From the NCBI GenBank assembly GCA_036924835.1, contig JBAGRR010000001.1:5533001-5597000 (forward strand): a stretch of DNA of 64,000 bases, in the 5' to 3' direction. Origin of the DNA: Nitrobacteraceae bacterium AZCC 1564. GTDB lineage: Bacteria > Pseudomonadota > Alphaproteobacteria > Rhizobiales > Xanthobacteraceae. Numbering within the stretch: position 1 is the first letter of the stretch; each line of letters opens with the position of its first letter. A model generated the notes under the pieces. That model saw only the letters and a program-made list of their open reading frames with translations, was not told the DNA's origin and made no database searches. Both the position numbers and the translations under genes were made by a program. Shown piece by piece: positions 62,403 to 64,000 of the stretch.

Positions 62403-64000
62403 CGGGCTTTCTCCACCGCGAACGTCTGAGCGGAGATGTCGAGTGCGGACGTATCTGCGCTCCGTCCCTTGCGCGCGCGCCAGCCATGCAGCCGAAGGGC
62501 ATTGGCGATCACGAGCAGTGACGAGGCCGACATCGCCACCGCTGCGACCAGCGGTGTCACATGACCGAGGATGGCGACAGGCACCGCAATGGCATTGTAG
62601 CCAATGGCGAGAATGAGATTCTGGCGCACGAGCTGCCGCGCATTGCGGGCAACCGCAATGGCCTGCGGCACGGCCAACAGGCTGTCGTGCAGAAAGACGA
62701 GGTCAGCGGCATTGCGTCCGACATCGGCTGCGGTCGCCGGAGCCATGGATGCATGGGCGGCGACGAGGGCTGGCGTGTCGTTGAGGCCGTCGCCGACCAT
62801 CAGCACGCGCTGTCCAGCTTCCGCCAGCTCAACGATGTGTTTCGTTTTGTCAGCGGGGGAGACGCCGGCGCGGTAAGGAAGTTCGAGATCCGATGCGAGG
62901 TAGCGCACCGGTTCGTCGCGATCACCGGACATGATCTCGACACGGCATCCTTGATTGGAAATGGCGACCACGGCCTCGCGAACGTCCGGGCGAAGATCGC
63001 TGTCGAAACGGAATGCTGCGCGCAGTTGGCCGTTCTCGGAGAGGACAACGCCGGAGGTGGCGGGCTGTTCGGCTGCATCCGTCAGCGTCCAATCCGCCCG
63101 GCCGAGCCGGTAGATCGCCGTGCCAATGGAGGCCTGCAGTCCGGCACCCGGCTGCTCTGATACCTCGCTCAGCGCCAGCGGCGTGATGGCATTGTCGCGT
63201 CCTGCTGCGGCCAGCGCTCGTGAATAGGGATGGCGTGAGTGGGCCGCGATGGATGCTGCGATCGCCAGCGTCGAAGGATCGATGGCTTTGCGGTTGATGA
63301 GCCGCAGCCGATCCATGGTCAGCGTTCCGGTCTTGTCGAAAACCACGGTGTCGATTTCCGCGATGCGCTCCAGCGCGCCGCCGTCCTTGACCATGACGCC
63401 GCTCTCGAACAAGCGCCGCGCGGCAACGACCTGCACCATGGGCACCGCAAGGCCGAGCGCGCAGGGGCAGGTGATGATCAGCACCGCGATAGCAATGGTT
63501 GCCGCGCGATGCAGGTCGCCTTCCACGATCATCCAGCCGATGAATGTCAGCAGCGCCGTGAGATGCACGACTGGCGCATAGAGCCGGGAGGCACGGTCCG
63601 CGATGCGCCGGTAGACCGAGCGTCCGGCTTCGGCTGCTTCCATCATCCGCACCATTTCGGCGAGAAATGAATCCTTCGCAGCCGCCGTTGCGACAATGGT
63701 GAGGGGGCCGGTCAGGTTGAGCGTGCCCGCAGACAGCATCGCGCCCGGCGCAACCGGTTGCGGCAGGCTCTCGCCGGACACCAGCGCGCAGTCGATCTCC
63801 GATTGTCCTGTTTCGACGCGGGCATCGACTGGCACGCGCTCGCCCGCCGCCAGCAGGATGGGCATGCCCGGCTGGATCTCGTTCACCGGCAGATAGGCAT
63901 GGGTGCCGTCATCCTGCACCACGAGGGCGCCGCGTGAAGAAAGGCGGGCCAAACCCCGGATAGCGGTTCGTGCGCGCTCGCGCATCATGTGATCGAGCGT
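62399..64000 (-). CDS. fixI: Copper-translocating P-type ATPase FixI/CcoI, partial
   Basis: The reverse frame is open to the window end, so the N-terminus (metal-binding domain and first helices) lies beyond it. Visible: IITCPCALGLAVP (CPC), VVFDKTGTLTMDRL (phospho-Asp), GDGLNDTPAL, MSGDRDEPV. With ccoS next door this is the CcoI/FixI copper exporter for cbb3 oxidase rather than CopA. Confidence 0.92.
   Translation of the reverse strand, partial: TLDHMMRERARTAIRGLARLSSRGALVVQDDGTHAYLPVNEIQPGMPILLAAGERVPVDARVETGQSEIDCALVSGESLPQPVAPGAMLSAGTLNLTGPLTIVATAAAKDSFLAEMVRMMEAAEAGRSVYRRIADRASRLYAPVVHLTALLTFIGWMIVEGDLHRAATIAIAVLIITCPCALGLAVPMVQVVAARRLFESGVMVKDGGALERIAEIDTVVFDKTGTLTMDRLRLINRKAIDPSTLAIAASIAAHSRHPYSRALAAAGRDNAITPLALSEVSEQPGAGLQASIGTAIYRLGRADWTLTDAAEQPATSGVVLSENGQLRAAFRFDSDLRPDVREAVVAISNQGCRVEIMSGDRDEPVRYLASDLELPYRAGVSPADKTKHIVELAEAGQRVLMVGDGLNDTPALVAAHASMAPATAADVGRNAADLVFLHDSLLAVPQAIAVARNARQLVRQNLILAIGYNAIAVPVAILGHVTPLVAAVAMSASSLLVIANALRLHGWRARKGRSADTSALDISAQTFAVEKAR

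Overview
The window looks like a chromosome segment of an alphaproteobacterium of the Bradyrhizobium / Afipia / Rhodopseudomonas group. This is inferred from gene content: a fixI-ccoS pair for cbb3 oxidase copper supply, bacterial Ku, DUF763, many LysR, ECF and Bug-type (TctC) proteins, paired TonB-PepSY modules, and GC-rich coding DNA. The first ~5 kb is visibly more AT-rich than the rest. No species can be named from the sequence alone.

Positions 1-12,600 are a prophage-like region. Its right part has a tail-collar fibre protein (7939-8934), a glycan-type epimerase and a lipoprotein on the opposite strand, then a lysis block: lysozyme-like protein and three small membrane proteins (10672-12576). 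Its left part (246-7867) is the most unusual stretch. It is an array of effector-like genes with different heads: an M23 peptidase, a glycine-zipper segment, and a nuclease-like domain of the Barnase/EndoU/ColicinE5/RelE type seen in phage proteins. The heads share one linker and one C-terminal tail ending in a GSRGLFPIQ motif. Each of the last three effectors is followed by the same terminator and by the start of the tail-fibre gene, but only the last fibre copy is full length. Duplicated secreted and membrane proteins resembling immunity proteins, plus effector fragments, lie among them. I read this as an interchangeable virion- or phage-linked toxin locus that grows by recombination through conserved flanks.

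Positions 12,600-29,300 hold small membrane proteins, an exonuclease III remnant, two small paralogous DNA-binding-like proteins, two Crp/Fnr regulators, a chemotaxis receptor, small secreted proteins, a frameshifted DUF763 gene, an AlkB-like dioxygenase, Ku with a coupled basic protein, a YdcZ-type transporter, an ABC-F ATPase and a tRNA-Cys with an unusual anticodon loop. Positions 29,600-33,850 form a catabolic cluster: Rieske ferredoxin, unknown protein, amidohydrolase, Bug-type binding protein, LysR.

Positions 34,700-58,500 hold a hybrid histidine kinase, then two paralogous iron-uptake modules of TonB receptor, PepSY membrane protein and ~65-residue membrane protein. The first sits behind an AraC regulator, the second behind FecI/FecR-like genes. 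Between them lie an FGE-like protein, an EF-hand protein, an ECF sigma factor with a probable target operon (DUF4142 protein plus cupredoxin) carrying a matching promoter, an oxalate/formate-type MFS transporter with two microproteins, and a LysR/peroxiredoxin divergent pair. The window ends with a TctC protein, two cyclic-di-GMP enzymes, ccoS and a truncated fixI.

Across the window are 19 palindromic intergenic elements of about 72-100 bp with CTAGTG...CACTAG ends. They fall into several arm families, some are chimeric, and adjacent pairs are always separated by exactly 13 bp.
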